Source: Sandaracinaceae bacterium
GTDB lineage: Bacteria; Myxococcota_A; Polyangia; Polyangiales; Sandaracinaceae
NCBI GenBank assembly: GCA_040218145.1
Contig: JAVJQK010000148.1
Span: 1 to 64,000, forward strand
Direction: 5' to 3'
Length of the DNA: 64,000 bases
The translations under genes were made by a program, and so were the position numbers. The notes under the pieces were generated by a model, which was not told where the DNA came from, did no database searches, and was given only the letters and a program-made list of their open reading frames with translations. Below are positions 1 to 8,925 of the stretch, in pieces. The stretch's first letter is position 1. Every line of letters starts with the position of its first letter.

Positions 1-178
1 CGAGCCCGAAGGATCTCGGAGCGCGACGGCCCGGTTCTCGGTTCGGGGCGACGAGGAAATGCTTCAGCATTTTCGAGGAGACACGGGCCGAGAGACGGGT
101 CGTCCCGCCCGAGAGACGAGGAGCGAGGTTCTTCAACGGACAGTTAACCCCTCGACTCGGGGACGTCGGGCGCGGATC

Positions 179-1444
179 ATGCGGGCCGTGAGCGAGGCGG
201 CCGACGACGACCAGAAGCTGACCAGCTACCACTGGAAGCTCTTCCTCTTCCTCGGCGTCGCGACGTTCTTCGAGGGCTACGACCACATCGCCCTGTCGCA
301 GATCCTCCCGGAGTTCCGGGCGGACATGGGCATCGACGAGGCGACGGGTGGGCTCGTCGTCGCGCTGATCAACGTCGGGACGGTCCTCGCCTACCTGCTC
401 GTCCGCCAGGCCGACAAGTGGGGGCGGCGCCGGGTCCTGACGATCACGATCGCGGGTTACACGGTCTTCACCTTCCTGACCGGCCTCGCGCCCGGCGTGT
501 GGTGGTTCGCGCTCGCGCAGTTCCTGGCGCGCATCTTCCTGATCGCGGAGTGGGCGATCAGCATGGTCTACGCGGCCGAGGACTTCCCCGCGAAGCACCG
601 CGGCTTGATGATCGGGCTCATCCAGGGCTTCTCGTCGCTCGGCAGCATCGCCTGCGCCGGCCTCGTCCCGATCCTCATCGAGACGCCCTTCGGCTGGCGC
701 ATGGTCTACTTCGTGGGCGCGATCCCGCTGGTCTTGCTCGCCGTCGCGCGCCGCAGCCTCAAGGAGAGCCGGCGCTTCACGGAGATGACGGCGGAGGAGC
801 GCGCGGCGCCCAAGCCCATGATGCGGATCTGGAAGACGCCCTACCGCAAGCGCATGCTGCAGCTCGCGCTCATCTGGGCGCTGACCTACGTCTGCACCGC
901 GACGGCGATCATGTACTGGAAGGAGTACGCCTCCGCGCCCGCGCCCGCGTACGGGCCGCACATGGACGCGGCGGACGTCGGCGGCGTGATCACGCTCGCG
1001 GCGGTGGCCGCGATGCCGCTCGTCTTCGCGGCCGGCAAGCTGCTCGACTGGATCGGGCGGCGCTGGGGCGCGGCGGTGATCTTCCTGGCCACCAGCGCGT
1101 CGTGCGTCGCGGCCTACACGATCGCGGAGCCGGGCGTGTGGCTCACCCTCGCGGTGGTCGGCGCGATCTTCGGCGTGAGCGCGGTGCTCCCGGTGCTCAA
1201 CGCCTACAACACCGAGCTGTTCCCGACGCACCTCCGCGGGGACGCGTTCGCGTGGTCCAACAACATCCTCGGCCGCATCGGCTACGTGCTCGCGCCGTGG
1301 GCGGTCGGGAGCGCGGCCAAGGCGTTCGGCTACGGGCCGGCGGTGGCGGTGACCGCCATCGGACCCATCCTCGCCCTGATCCTCATCGTGTGGCTCTTGC
1401 CCGAGACCAAGGGCAAGGAGCTCGAAGAGACCTCGCGCGCCTGA
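179..1444 (+). CDS. MFS transporter
   Basis: Probable 12-helix major facilitator superfamily permease of 421 residues. Hydrophobic segments run the length of the protein, and the conserved loop 2-3 motif ADKWGRRRV is at about residues 78-86. An FEGYDH segment lies in the first helix, as in the sugar-porter/aromatic-acid type symporters. The ATG at 179 is chosen because the reading frame before it (from 59) encodes an Arg-rich, non-membrane stretch unlike any MFS N-terminus. The aldehyde dehydrogenase gene follows 22 nt downstream in the same direction, so the pair is probably one transcript for uptake and oxidation of a small organic acid, alcohol or aldehyde. The substrate cannot be read from the sequence. 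Confidence 0.85.
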   Translation: MRAVSEAADDDQKLTSYHWKLFLFLGVATFFEGYDHIALSQILPEFRADMGIDEATGGLVVALINVGTVLAYLLVRQADKWGRRRVLTITIAGYTVFTFLTGLAPGVWWFALAQFLARIFLIAEWAISMVYAAEDFPAKHRGLMIGLIQGFSSLGSIACAGLVPILIETPFGWRMVYFVGAIPLVLLAVARRSLKESRRFTEMTAEERAAPKPMMRIWKTPYRKRMLQLALIWALTYVCTATAIMYWKEYASAPAPAYGPHMDAADVGGVITLAAVAAMPLVFAAGKLLDWIGRRWGAAVIFLATSASCVAAYTIAEPGVWLTLAVVGAIFGVSAVLPVLNAYNTELFPTHLRGDAFAWSNNILGRIGYVLAPWAVGSAAKAFGYGPAVAVTAIGPILALILIVWLLPETKGKELEETSRA

Positions 1445-1466
1445 GCGGCGCGATTAAGGACACGCC

Positions 1467-2858
1467 ATGACAGACAGCCTGCGCACCGTCTCGCCCGTCG
1501 ATGGTTCGATCTACGTCGAGCGCCCCCTCGCCTCCGCCGGAGAGCTGAGCGCGGCGCTGACCCGCGCCCAGGAGGGGCAGCGCGCCTGGCGCGACACGCC
1601 CCGGGAGAAGCGGGCCGAGATCCTGAACGCCTTCGTCGACAACGTCGTCGCGGACAAGGATCGCCTCGCGGAGGAGCTCACCTGGCAGATGGGGCGACCC
1701 ATCTCGCAGACGCCGGGCGAGATCGCCGGGTTCGAGGACCGCGCCCGCGCCATGATCCGCCTGGGGCTCGAGGAGCTGGCCGACGTGCAGGTGCCGGAGA
1801 AGGAGGGCTTCACGCGCTTCATCCGTCGTGAGCCGCTCGGCGTCGTGCTGGTCCTCGCGCCCTGGAACTACCCGTGGCTGACCGCGGTCAACGCCGTCGC
1901 GCCCGCGCTCATGGCCGGCAACTCGGTGCTGCTGAAGCACAGCGACCAGACCCCGCTCGTCGCCGAGCGAATGGTCGAGCACGCACGCAGCGCGGGGATC
2001 GCGCCCGGTGTCTTCGACTTCCTCCACATGAGCCACGAGCGCGTGGCCGAGGCGGTGTCGGACCCGCGCGTGGACTTCGTCGCCTTCACCGGGAGCGTGC
2101 CCGGCGGCCACGCGGTGCAGCGCGCGGCCAGCGACCGCTTCGTCGGCGTGGGGCTCGAGTTGGGCGGCAAGGACCCGGGCTATGTGCGGGCGGACGCGGA
2201 TCCGGCCTCGGCCGCGGAGGGCCTCATCGACGGCGCCTTCTTCAACAGCGGGCAGAGCTGCTGCGGCATCGAGCGCATCTACGTGCACGAGGCCGTGTAC
2301 GACGCGTTCGTGGAGAAGGCCGTCTCGCTGGTCGAGGGTTACCGCCTCGGCGATCCGACGCAGAAGGACACCAACCTCGGCCCGGTCGTGCGCCAGAACA
2401 GCGCGGAGGGGATCCGAGCGCAGATCGAGGCCGCGATCGCGGCCGGTGCGCGCCCCCTCATCGACGGCTCGAGGTTCCCCGTGGCGGGCGAGAAGGGCGA
2501 CCCCTACCTCGCGCCGCAGCTCCTCGTCGACGTCACGCACGAGATGGAGATCATGCGCGAGGAGACCTTCGGGCCCGTCGTGGGCGTGATGAAGGTGAAG
2601 GACGACGAGGAGGCGGTGCGGCTGATGAACGACAGCCGCTACGGCCTGACGGCCGCGATCTACACGAAGGACGAGGGCGCGGCGGCGGCGCTCGGAGACC
2701 GCCTCGAGACGGGGACCGTGTTCATGAACCGCTGCGACTACCTCGACCCGCAGCTGGCGTGGGTCGGCGTGAAGGACTCGGGCCGGGGCTGCACGCTCTC
2801 GCGCCTCGGCTACGCGTACCTGACCCGGCCGAAGTCGTTCCACCTCCGTCACGGGTGA
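1467..2858 (+). CDS. NAD(P)-dependent aldehyde dehydrogenase
   Basis: Aldehyde dehydrogenase superfamily enzyme of 463 residues, which oxidises an aldehyde to its acid. The general-base segment ELGGKDPGYV starts near residue 231. The catalytic cysteine segment FFNSGQSCCG places Cys at 265/266. The late motif EETFGPVVGV is present, as is the cofactor-fold segment APWNYPW near residue 132. The length is close to the shorter succinate-semialdehyde/phosphonoacetaldehyde dehydrogenase group rather than the roughly 500-residue betaine type. It lies 22 nt after the MFS gene and is probably co-transcribed. The exact substrate is unknown. Confidence 0.92.
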   Translation: MTDSLRTVSPVDGSIYVERPLASAGELSAALTRAQEGQRAWRDTPREKRAEILNAFVDNVVADKDRLAEELTWQMGRPISQTPGEIAGFEDRARAMIRLGLEELADVQVPEKEGFTRFIRREPLGVVLVLAPWNYPWLTAVNAVAPALMAGNSVLLKHSDQTPLVAERMVEHARSAGIAPGVFDFLHMSHERVAEAVSDPRVDFVAFTGSVPGGHAVQRAASDRFVGVGLELGGKDPGYVRADADPASAAEGLIDGAFFNSGQSCCGIERIYVHEAVYDAFVEKAVSLVEGYRLGDPTQKDTNLGPVVRQNSAEGIRAQIEAAIAAGARPLIDGSRFPVAGEKGDPYLAPQLLVDVTHEMEIMREETFGPVVGVMKVKDDEEAVRLMNDSRYGLTAAIYTKDEGAAAALGDRLETGTVFMNRCDYLDPQLAWVGVKDSGRGCTLSRLGYAYLTRPKSFHLRHG

Positions 2859-3009
2859 GCAGTCTCACTTGGATCGTGAAGCGCTGGCTCCTCCAGGGAC
2901 CACCAGATCGTGAACGCGTGGTCACGCCAGTCGCCAGACCGAGCCGTACTCCCCCCGGCCTCGGGCTGGTCCGAAACCTGCTGAGCGGCGGCCTCTGATG
3001 GGAGAGGGA

Positions 3010-3879
3010 ATGCGTACGCTTACGGTTCTGGGTCTGGTGGTCTTGGGGACGCTCGCGGTCGGCTGCGGGCGCGGGGTGCCGCTGCGCACGATGACGGCGG
3101 GCGCCATCTCCGGGAGCTACGCGCCGAACGACGTCCGCGCCGCGCTCTTCCGTGCGCTCGAGGCCGACAGGTTCGTCATCGAGAACGAGCAGCAGGGTCC
3201 GCAGCAGGGACAGATCGTCGCGCGCTACACACGCCGCCGCATCACGCTCCGCGTGGCCATCGCCTACGACACCACCGGCTACCGCATCCAGTACCTCGAC
3301 AGCGCGGGGCTCCGGCACTCCCAGGACCGGAACGGCACGGCGTGGATCCATCCCCGCTACGACCGCATGGTCACGCACCTGCAGCGTCAGATCGACGATG
3401 AGCTGCAGCGCCCGCTCCGCGAGGCCCGCGAGCACCAGCTCCGCCTGGCCGCCGCGCAGCCGGACACCGTGGTGGTGGCGCCGGTCGTGGCGCCGGGGGT
3501 GATCGTGCAGCAGCCGCAATACGCGCAGCCGCAGTACGCGCAGCCGCAGTACGTTCAGCCGCAGTACGTTCAGCCGCAGGCCGGCGTGCAGGCGCAGGCT
3601 GGTGTGCAGGCGCAGGTCTCCGTGGGTGTCGCCGCCGGGCCCGAGGCCGGCATGCCTCAGGCTGCCATGCCGAGCTGCGAGGCCGCGCTGGCGGATATCG
3701 GTCACCCCGCCTCGACGGAGATCTTCTGCCAGGGCGCCGAGCCCACCTGCGCGCAGGAGCTCCTCTACCAGGGGCACGAGCCGAGCCAGCTCATCTTCTG
3801 TCGCGGGGCGGAGCCGAGCTGCTCGGTGTCGCTCCTGCGCGGCGGCGGCCTCCCGGTCGAGCTCGGCCAGTGTCGCTGA
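3010..3879 (+). CDS. Lipoprotein with QPQYA tandem repeats and Cys-rich C-terminus
   Basis: Predicted lipoprotein of 289 residues: an n-region, hydrophobic segment and lipobox ending LAVGC. An N-terminal alpha/beta-looking region (to about residue 150) is followed by tandem QPQYA/QPQYV pentapeptides. The C-terminal 70 residues contain an imperfect repeat with the pattern FC(Q/R)GAEP(T/S)C and six Cys in all, likely disulfide-bonded outside the cytoplasm. The ATG at 3010 gives a compact signal peptide and follows GGGAGAGGG closely; an in-frame ATG at 2998 is the alternative. I do not recognise a family. It stands alone between the dehydrogenase and a small membrane protein. Confidence 0.75.
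   Translation: MRTLTVLGLVVLGTLAVGCGRGVPLRTMTAGAISGSYAPNDVRAALFRALEADRFVIENEQQGPQQGQIVARYTRRRITLRVAIAYDTTGYRIQYLDSAGLRHSQDRNGTAWIHPRYDRMVTHLQRQIDDELQRPLREAREHQLRLAAAQPDTVVVAPVVAPGVIVQQPQYAQPQYAQPQYVQPQYVQPQAGVQAQAGVQAQVSVGVAAGPEAGMPQAAMPSCEAALADIGHPASTEIFCQGAEPTCAQELLYQGHEPSQLIFCRGAEPSCSVSLLRGGGLPVELGQCR
3511..3579 (+). repeat. 15-nt tandem repeat inside the lipoprotein gene
   Basis: Four full units of about 15 nt (CAGCCGCAGTACGCG with GTT replacing the last codon in later units) plus a partial fifth encode consecutive QPQY(A/V) peptides. The unit is a multiple of three, so unit gain or loss would keep the frame. Confidence 0.9.
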
Positions 3880-3943
3880 GAGAGGCAGTGCCGCTGAGGC
3901 GCTCGCGGGAATCTCGCACGCCTCCCGCGCGTATCGCGGCGTG

Positions 3944-4195
3944 ATGAGCGATGTCTTCGTGGTGATCGCGTGCCTGGCCGTCGGCGCCGCCGTGGCGTGG
4001 TGGTGGTTCGGCCGCGGCTCCAAGAAGAAGAAGGCCAGCGTGCCCACCCTGCGGCGCAAGCTGCGGAAGCTGGTGCACGATCCACACGTCGCCCACCGCC
4101 TGGTGGAGGCCGAGCGTGAGCGCCACCCCGAGCTCGCCGAGGCGGCGCTGCTGCGCAAGGTGATCCGTCGTCTCGAGCGAGACCGACGCGGTTAG
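3944..4195 (+). CDS. Small single-pass membrane protein
   Basis: Predicted 83-residue protein. It has one N-terminal membrane helix (about residues 4-22, ending AWWWFG), then a basic stretch (GSKKKK) and a soluble, charged helical tail rich in Arg, Lys, Glu and His. The positive-inside rule puts the tail in the cytoplasm. The ATG at 3944 is the only sensible start: the frame upstream is an out-of-frame shadow of the preceding lipoprotein. No family recognised. It lies 64 nt after the lipoprotein stop on the same strand. Confidence 0.6.
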   Translation: MSDVFVVIACLAVGAAVAWWWFGRGSKKKKASVPTLRRKLRKLVHDPHVAHRLVEAERERHPELAEAALLRKVIRRLERDRRG

Positions 4196-4352
4196 TGCGA
4201 GATCCATCCCGGTAGAAGTGGACCTGGCTTGTCCCGACGCTCCAGGGCGGCGTTGCTCCTCCTCGCCGATGCGGTGCATCGACTCGTCGTCGCGCCTTGC
4301 CCTGAAACGCCGGTCCGGCGCCATCTCCCCTTCCACCGGTCGGACCTCTGCA

Positions 4353-5270
4353 TTAGAACCGCGCGACGACGCAGGTGACGTTGTCGGTGCCGCCGTCCTC
4401 GAGGGCGTCGTCCACCAGCGTCCGGGCCGCGGACTCGGCCGTCTCGCCTCCCGCGACCGCGCCCAGGATCTCGCGGATGCGGTCGTCGCTGACGTGCTTG
4501 TTGAGCCCATCGGAGCAGAGCAGGAAGACGTCGCCCGGGAAGAGCAGGGCGTGATGGAGCTCCACGCGCAGCTCCTCGCTGTCGCCGCCGAGGGCGTTGA
4601 CGAGGATGTTGGAGAACTCGCTGTCCTCGGCCTCCTCGGAGCTCATCACCTTCGACTCGACCAGCTGCTGCGCGAGCGTGTGGTCGTGCGTGATCTGGTA
4701 GAGGCGGCTCTCCCGCATGGCGTACATGCGGCTGTCGCCCACGTGCACCACGAAGAGGTTGGGCCACGTCACGTACGCCATGGTGAGCGTGGTGCCCATG
4801 CCCTTGCGTCCGCTGCTGCTCGCCGCCTCGCGCATGTCCTGCTGGACCTTCTTCACCGCGTCGCGGAAGCCGCTCGCGAGCACCCGGCTGTCGTCGCGGC
4901 TGCGCGGCAGCGACCAGGGCATGAGCGTGAACGCGTAGCGCGCGAGGGCGTCGGTGGTCATCGCGCTCGCGACCTCACCGCCGGCGTGCCCGCCCATGCC
5001 GTCGGCCACGATCAGGATCCAGCCCTGAGGCGGGCCCTTGACCTTGGTGCCGTCGTCGACGGGGCGGCTCGACTGGTACAGCCGCATGTAGCGCTCGAGC
5101 TGCGCGACCAGGAAGCTGTCCTCGTTGTGGTCGCGGACCTTGCCGACATCCGTCAGCCCGTACACGTCCGGGTGTATGGCGGGGGCGCCGAGGCCCTCCA
5201 CTGGCCGCGCTGGCGGTGATCCCAAGGTCTCGATCTGCTGCGTGGCGTCGTCCCGGAATCGGCTGCCCAT
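4353..5270 (-). CDS. PP2C-type protein serine/threonine phosphatase
   Basis: Metal-dependent PPM phosphatase of 305 residues, expected to remove phosphates placed by Hanks-type kinases such as those encoded nearby. All signature blocks are visible in order: RDHNEDSF, VADGMGGHAGGE, GMGTTLTMAY, VGDSRMYAM, CSDGLNKHV and the closing DNVTCVVARF. These supply the Asp residues for two metal ions. There is no membrane segment, so it should be cytoplasmic. The ATG at 5270 is chosen because GGGAGG precedes it at good spacing, while the upstream ATGs at 5297 and 5294 sit in or beside a good -10 hexamer (TATGAT). It is divergent from the sugar dehydrogenase gene. Confidence 0.93.
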   Translation of the reverse strand: MGSRFRDDATQQIETLGSPPARPVEGLGAPAIHPDVYGLTDVGKVRDHNEDSFLVAQLERYMRLYQSSRPVDDGTKVKGPPQGWILIVADGMGGHAGGEVASAMTTDALARYAFTLMPWSLPRSRDDSRVLASGFRDAVKKVQQDMREAASSSGRKGMGTTLTMAYVTWPNLFVVHVGDSRMYAMRESRLYQITHDHTLAQQLVESKVMSSEEAEDSEFSNILVNALGGDSEELRVELHHALLFPGDVFLLCSDGLNKHVSDDRIREILGAVAGGETAESAARTLVDDALEDGGTDNVTCVVARF

Positions 5271-5292
5271 CCCGACCTCCCGTGTCTCGTCC

Positions 5293-5298
5293 ATCATA
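5293..5298 (-). promoter_or_regulatory. -10-like hexamer TATGAT for the phosphatase gene
   Basis: Reads GGTATGAT on the minus strand, 22 nt before the chosen start codon. Transcription would begin near 5286, leaving a short leader that contains GGGAGG. It decides the start because it overlaps the upstream ATG at 5297. Confidence 0.5.
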
Positions 5299-5369
5299 CC
5301 AAGGCGAGCGCGTATTTTCCCAGCCGGGCCATGCCCGACATGGCCGCTGCCGCTTCCGGCGGATCCGGG

Positions 5370-5375
5370 TACAGT
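5370..5375 (+). promoter_or_regulatory. -10-like hexamer TACAGT, 7 nt before an ATG
   Basis: TACAGT matches TAnnnT and lies 7 nt before the ATG at 5383, so the transcript would start at or next to the start codon (leaderless). It is one of a set of similar sites in this window. Confidence 0.4.
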
Positions 5376-5382
5376 CCCCGGC

Positions 5383-6669
5383 ATGTCTCGAGCTTCGATC
5401 CTCTTCTCTTGCCTCATCGCCCTCTCGGCCTGTGACGGCGGCGGTGACGCCGACGCCGCGGTGCCCTCGGACTCCGGTCCGCGCCCCGACGTGGGACCCC
5501 TGCCCGACGGCGCCCCGCGGCCCGACTCCGGCCCGGGGACACCCGACTCCGGGCTCCCGCCCGACACCTGCGACGATCTGACGTTGCCCGCGCTGGGCAC
5601 GGAAGAGGTCGCGCCGGGCACGCGCTTCGAGCGGCCGGTCTTCCTGACCCAGCCGGCCGGCGTCGACGGCCTCTTCATCGTCGAGCAGCCCGGTCAGATC
5701 CGCGTCGTGCGCGGCGACGGGAGCGTCGAGACCTTCCTCGATCTGCGCAGCCGGGTCGACTTCGGCGGCGAGCGCGGCCTGCTCGGTCTCGCCTTCCACC
5801 CGTCCTACGCCGACAATGGGCGTTTCTTCATCTACTACACGCCCAGCGGCGCGATGCAGAACGTGGTGGCCGAGTACGCTGCCCCCGACGACCGCTTCCG
5901 CGCGAGCGACACCGAGGTCGCGCGGCTCATGGTCATCAACGACCCGGAGAGCAACCACAACGGCGGCATGGTGGCCTTCGGCCCGGACGGGCACCTCTAC
6001 GTGGGCACGGGCGACGGCGGCGGCGGCGGGGACCGGCACGGCCCGACGGGCAACGGCCTGAACCGCGACACGCTGATGGGTAAGATCCTCAGGCTCGACG
6101 TCGACGCGGCGCCCGAATACGTCCCGTCCGACAACCCCTTCGTCGGCGGTGGCGGGCTGCCCCAGATCTGGGCCTACGGCCTGCGAAACCCGTGGCGCTT
6201 CTCCTTCGACCGCGCGACCGGCGACCTCTACATCGGCGACGTGGGCCAGAACGTCTGGGAGGAGATCGACTTCCAGCCCGCCTCGAGCGCGGGCGGCGAG
6301 AACTACGGCTGGCGCGCCTACGAGGGCTTCGAGGTCTTCAACGCGGGCAACACCGATCTCGTCCCCGAGCACGCGGAGCCCGTCCTGGTCTACGCGCACG
6401 ACGGCGGCGACCCGATCGGCGGCTGCTCCGTGACCGGCGGCTACGTCTACCGCGGCAGCGCCATCCCGGCCCTGCAGGGCTGGTACTTCTTCGGCGACTA
6501 CTGCAACAACTCGCGCGTGGCGTTCAAGATGTGCGACGGCGCGCCCGCGGGCGTGCAGATCGCGAGCGACCTGAGCTCCGGCCTGAGCAACATCGCGAGC
6601 TTCGGCGAGGACGCGGACGGCGAGCTCTACATGATCGGCACGGCCGTCCAGCGCATCGTCGCGCGCTGA
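5383..6669 (+). CDS. PQQ-dependent sugar (glucose/sorbosone) dehydrogenase lipoprotein
   Basis: Extracytoplasmic quinoprotein dehydrogenase of 428 residues, of the soluble aldose/sorbosone dehydrogenase beta-propeller family. A lipoprotein signal ends near ALSAC, then an Asp/Pro/Gly-rich linker runs to about residue 65. The family signatures follow: GERGLLGLAFHPSY, NHNGGMVAFGPDGHLYVGTGDGG, the arginine segment GLRNPWRFSFD, and GDVGQNVWEEID. These carry the PQQ-binding and Ca-binding residues. The ATG at 5383 gives an intact signal peptide. It probably oxidises sugars at the cell surface and feeds electrons to the membrane chain; the acceptor is not visible here. Confidence 0.9.
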   Translation: MSRASILFSCLIALSACDGGGDADAAVPSDSGPRPDVGPLPDGAPRPDSGPGTPDSGLPPDTCDDLTLPALGTEEVAPGTRFERPVFLTQPAGVDGLFIVEQPGQIRVVRGDGSVETFLDLRSRVDFGGERGLLGLAFHPSYADNGRFFIYYTPSGAMQNVVAEYAAPDDRFRASDTEVARLMVINDPESNHNGGMVAFGPDGHLYVGTGDGGGGGDRHGPTGNGLNRDTLMGKILRLDVDAAPEYVPSDNPFVGGGGLPQIWAYGLRNPWRFSFDRATGDLYIGDVGQNVWEEIDFQPASSAGGENYGWRAYEGFEVFNAGNTDLVPEHAEPVLVYAHDGGDPIGGCSVTGGYVYRGSAIPALQGWYFFGDYCNNSRVAFKMCDGAPAGVQIASDLSSGLSNIASFGEDADGELYMIGTAVQRIVAR

Positions 6670-6675
6670 GGAGCG

Positions 6676-8184
6676 CTACTTCTTCTTGGGAGCGAGGATC
6701 TTCGCGGCCTCGGGGGGCGGGGGGACCAGCTCGCCCACGCGGGCCTGCTCCTCCTCGCTCCAGCCGCGCTTGATGTTCTTGCCCATCCACTCGACGACCT
6801 GGCGCTCGGCGTGCTCCATCGTGCTCGCGGTGCGGAGCGCGGTCTGGAGCGGCTCCTTGCGGCCCGGCGAGTAGTCGGTGAAGAACGTCACGTAGGGCGG
6901 GTACGAGCGCTCGTCGCCCTTGTGGGTGTCGATGACCATGTACTTGCGCACCGCCACCTTGGCCTTGGTGGTCTTGCTGAAGACGGCGCGGCGCACGACC
7001 TCGGCCGGCTTCTGCTCGATGGGCGCGGCCTTCTCGTCCGGGCTCGAGAGCGGCACGCGGCTCGTGATCTGGGTCATGCCGATGCTCTCGACGTCGACCT
7101 TCTTGTCGGTCCGCTCGCGGAGGAAGATCGGGTGGATCATCACCGCGGTCGGCGTCTCCCGGATCGGCTCCCAGCCCTTGTTCTCGGTGTAGCGCAGGCT
7201 CATGCGCCGGATGGGCGCGTCCCAGCTGTCCGACGCGAGCAGATCCGAGCAGCGGATCTCCACCACGATCTTGGGCGCGACGAACTTGCTCAGCGTGCCC
7301 TCGCGGTTGGCGAGCCGGAAGCGGCTCTCCACCTGCATCGGTGAGAGGCGCTGGAACCAGTCGGCGCGATCTTGCTCGCCGAAGCCGTTGCCGACCGCGC
7401 CGAGGAGCTGGAAGGTCCCGTCGTCCCGGAGGAGCGCCACGCTCATCTCGCGGACCTGGTGCACCTCGCCCGTGATGCGCTCGCCGAACGCGATGATCAC
7501 CGCGTCGAGGGTGAGCGTGCTCTTGATCTTGTAGGTCAGCCCGCGCTCGGAGCGGACGACGAGGCCCTCGAAGCGATCGGAGACGACCCACTCGCGGTAG
7601 AGCCGCACCACGTCGGCCGGCTCGCCGACGACCGTCTCCACCACGCTGACCCGCTGGCCGCCGTCGAGCAGCTCCTTCATCCGGGTGACGCGCGCGTCGT
7701 AGTCGACGAGGAGCGTGTCCTTGCCGTCGTCCTCGACGAGATCGAAGGCGTGGAACGAGAGCGTCTTCTCGAGCTCGTCCGAGCCGAGCGCGGTCGCCAC
7801 GTGGTGCACGCGCGCCCGGCCGCTGCCGCTCTCCGGCTCCGCCACCAGCTCGCCCGCGAGGATGACGTCGCCCGCGTCCGCGAGGAGCCTCTCCGCCTCC
7901 TTCGCCAGCGGCGTCTCGCGGAGCACGCGCCCGTTGTAGGCGCACAGCGCGACCTCGCCCTCGCGCTTGACCAGGAACCAGAGCTCGCCGTCGAGCTTGG
8001 TCGAGATGTGATAGGGGCCTTGCGTGAGCAGGCGCTCGATCTGCTCCGGGTCGATGACGCGGTAGCGCTTGGCGACCTGCCGCTTGTAGATGCGCAGGCG
8101 CTTCGCCAGCGACTCGTCCGCCAGCCCCCCGACCGGCGCGCGCTTACCGTCCGCGTAGCCCGACCAGCTCTCCGACCAGAGCAT
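6676..8184 (-). CDS. ATP-dependent DNA-ligase-like nucleotidyltransferase
   Basis: Covalent nucleotidyltransferase of 502 residues. Visible motifs: motif I KLDGE with the adenylated Lys at about residue 63; YNGRV near 83 (Ia-like); FHAFDLV near 144 (III); FEGLVVRS near 205 (IV); TYKIKS near 217 (V). An OB-fold-like region follows, and HPIFLRERTDKK near 351 followed by TQI resembles ligase motif VI. A further 120 residues of unrecognised C-terminal extension end Lys-rich (APKKK). No polymerase or phosphoesterase domain is attached, so it is not a LigD. Its ATG overlaps the stop of the upstream 241-residue gene by one base (TGATG), indicating coupled translation. Strand sealing is inferred; RNA substrates cannot be excluded. 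Confidence 0.78.
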   Translation of the reverse strand: MLWSESWSGYADGKRAPVGGLADESLAKRLRIYKRQVAKRYRVIDPEQIERLLTQGPYHISTKLDGELWFLVKREGEVALCAYNGRVLRETPLAKEAERLLADAGDVILAGELVAEPESGSGRARVHHVATALGSDELEKTLSFHAFDLVEDDGKDTLLVDYDARVTRMKELLDGGQRVSVVETVVGEPADVVRLYREWVVSDRFEGLVVRSERGLTYKIKSTLTLDAVIIAFGERITGEVHQVREMSVALLRDDGTFQLLGAVGNGFGEQDRADWFQRLSPMQVESRFRLANREGTLSKFVAPKIVVEIRCSDLLASDSWDAPIRRMSLRYTENKGWEPIRETPTAVMIHPIFLRERTDKKVDVESIGMTQITSRVPLSSPDEKAAPIEQKPAEVVRRAVFSKTTKAKVAVRKYMVIDTHKGDERSYPPYVTFFTDYSPGRKEPLQTALRTASTMEHAERQVVEWMGKNIKRGWSEEEQARVGELVPPPPEAAKILAPKKK

Positions 8185-8909
8185 CAGCTCTCCTCCGCTT
8201 CGTCTTCGGTGACGCGCTTGATCTCGAGGTTCGACAGGTGGAGGACCAGGCGGTAGCCGTCGCCGTCCACGCGCCCCTCGAGGAAGCCGCGGAAGGGGGT
8301 GCCGTTGGTCTGGAAGATGAGCGGCTGCTGGGCCTTCTTGCCGGCGCCGACGTACATCAGCTTGCCTTCCTTCTGGAGCGTCTCGGCGATCTCGTAGAGG
8401 AAGTCGAAGGTCAGCCCGTTCACGTGTCGGAGCTGGAGCTTGCGGACGAAGGCGAAGCGGCGGATCACGGTGTCGATCGGCATGAGCCGCCCCGTCCACG
8501 GGATCGGCGGCAGCTCCTCGCCCACCGTCGCCTCCACGTCGACGAAGTCGTCGCGGCTCTGCTCGTTGCCCTCGGCGTCGTAGACGACCTTGAGGATCCG
8601 CGCGACGTAGAGCACGTTGCCGGCCGGGCCGAGGTAGACGCGCGACGTGTGCGTGAGCCGCCGCCCGACCTGCTCGAGATCGAGCTCGGGGTCGCCTTCG
8701 ATCAGCGCTTGCGAGAGCGCGTCGGGATCTCCGGCCTCGGCCACCAGCGCCTCGTAGGTCGTCTTCTCGGTGCCCTTGACCAGGCGCTGGTGCTGCACCG
8801 GGTTGCCGCTCGGATCGACGTAGCGGTGTCGCTCCTTCTTGCTCGGCGACTCGACCTCGATCTGCGCGTCGCGCTTCTTCGCGTCCATGATGGAAATCAG
8901 GCGGGGCAT
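8184..8909 (-). CDS. Unrecognised protein, middle gene of ligase operon
   Basis: Predicted soluble protein of 241 residues with no signal peptide or membrane segment. The N-terminal 45 residues are highly charged, with many Lys, Arg and Glu. The remainder alternates strands and helices and ends acidic (TEDEAEES). I do not recognise a family. The ATG at 8909 is supported by GGAGAGGAA four bases upstream. The stop overlaps the ligase start by one base and the preceding gene ends 16 nt upstream, so it is firmly in an operon with the ligase. A role as partner or DNA-binding subunit of the ligase is inference from gene order only. Confidence 0.72.
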   Translation of the reverse strand: MPRLISIMDAKKRDAQIEVESPSKKERHRYVDPSGNPVQHQRLVKGTEKTTYEALVAEAGDPDALSQALIEGDPELDLEQVGRRLTHTSRVYLGPAGNVLYVARILKVVYDAEGNEQSRDDFVDVEATVGEELPPIPWTGRLMPIDTVIRRFAFVRKLQLRHVNGLTFDFLYEIAETLQKEGKLMYVGAGKKAQQPLIFQTNGTPFRGFLEGRVDGDGYRLVLHLSNLEIKRVTEDEAEES

Positions 8910-8925
8910 CGGCTTCCTCTCCGGC

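Noticed and set aside
59-178. N-terminal extension of the MFS transporter
   Set aside because: The 40 extra residues are Arg/Thr/Gly-rich and unlike any transporter N-terminus; ATG 179 gives a normal one.
4218-5219. Plus-strand 333-residue frame opposite the PP2C gene
   Set aside because: Antisense shadow; all PP2C motifs are intact on the minus strand.
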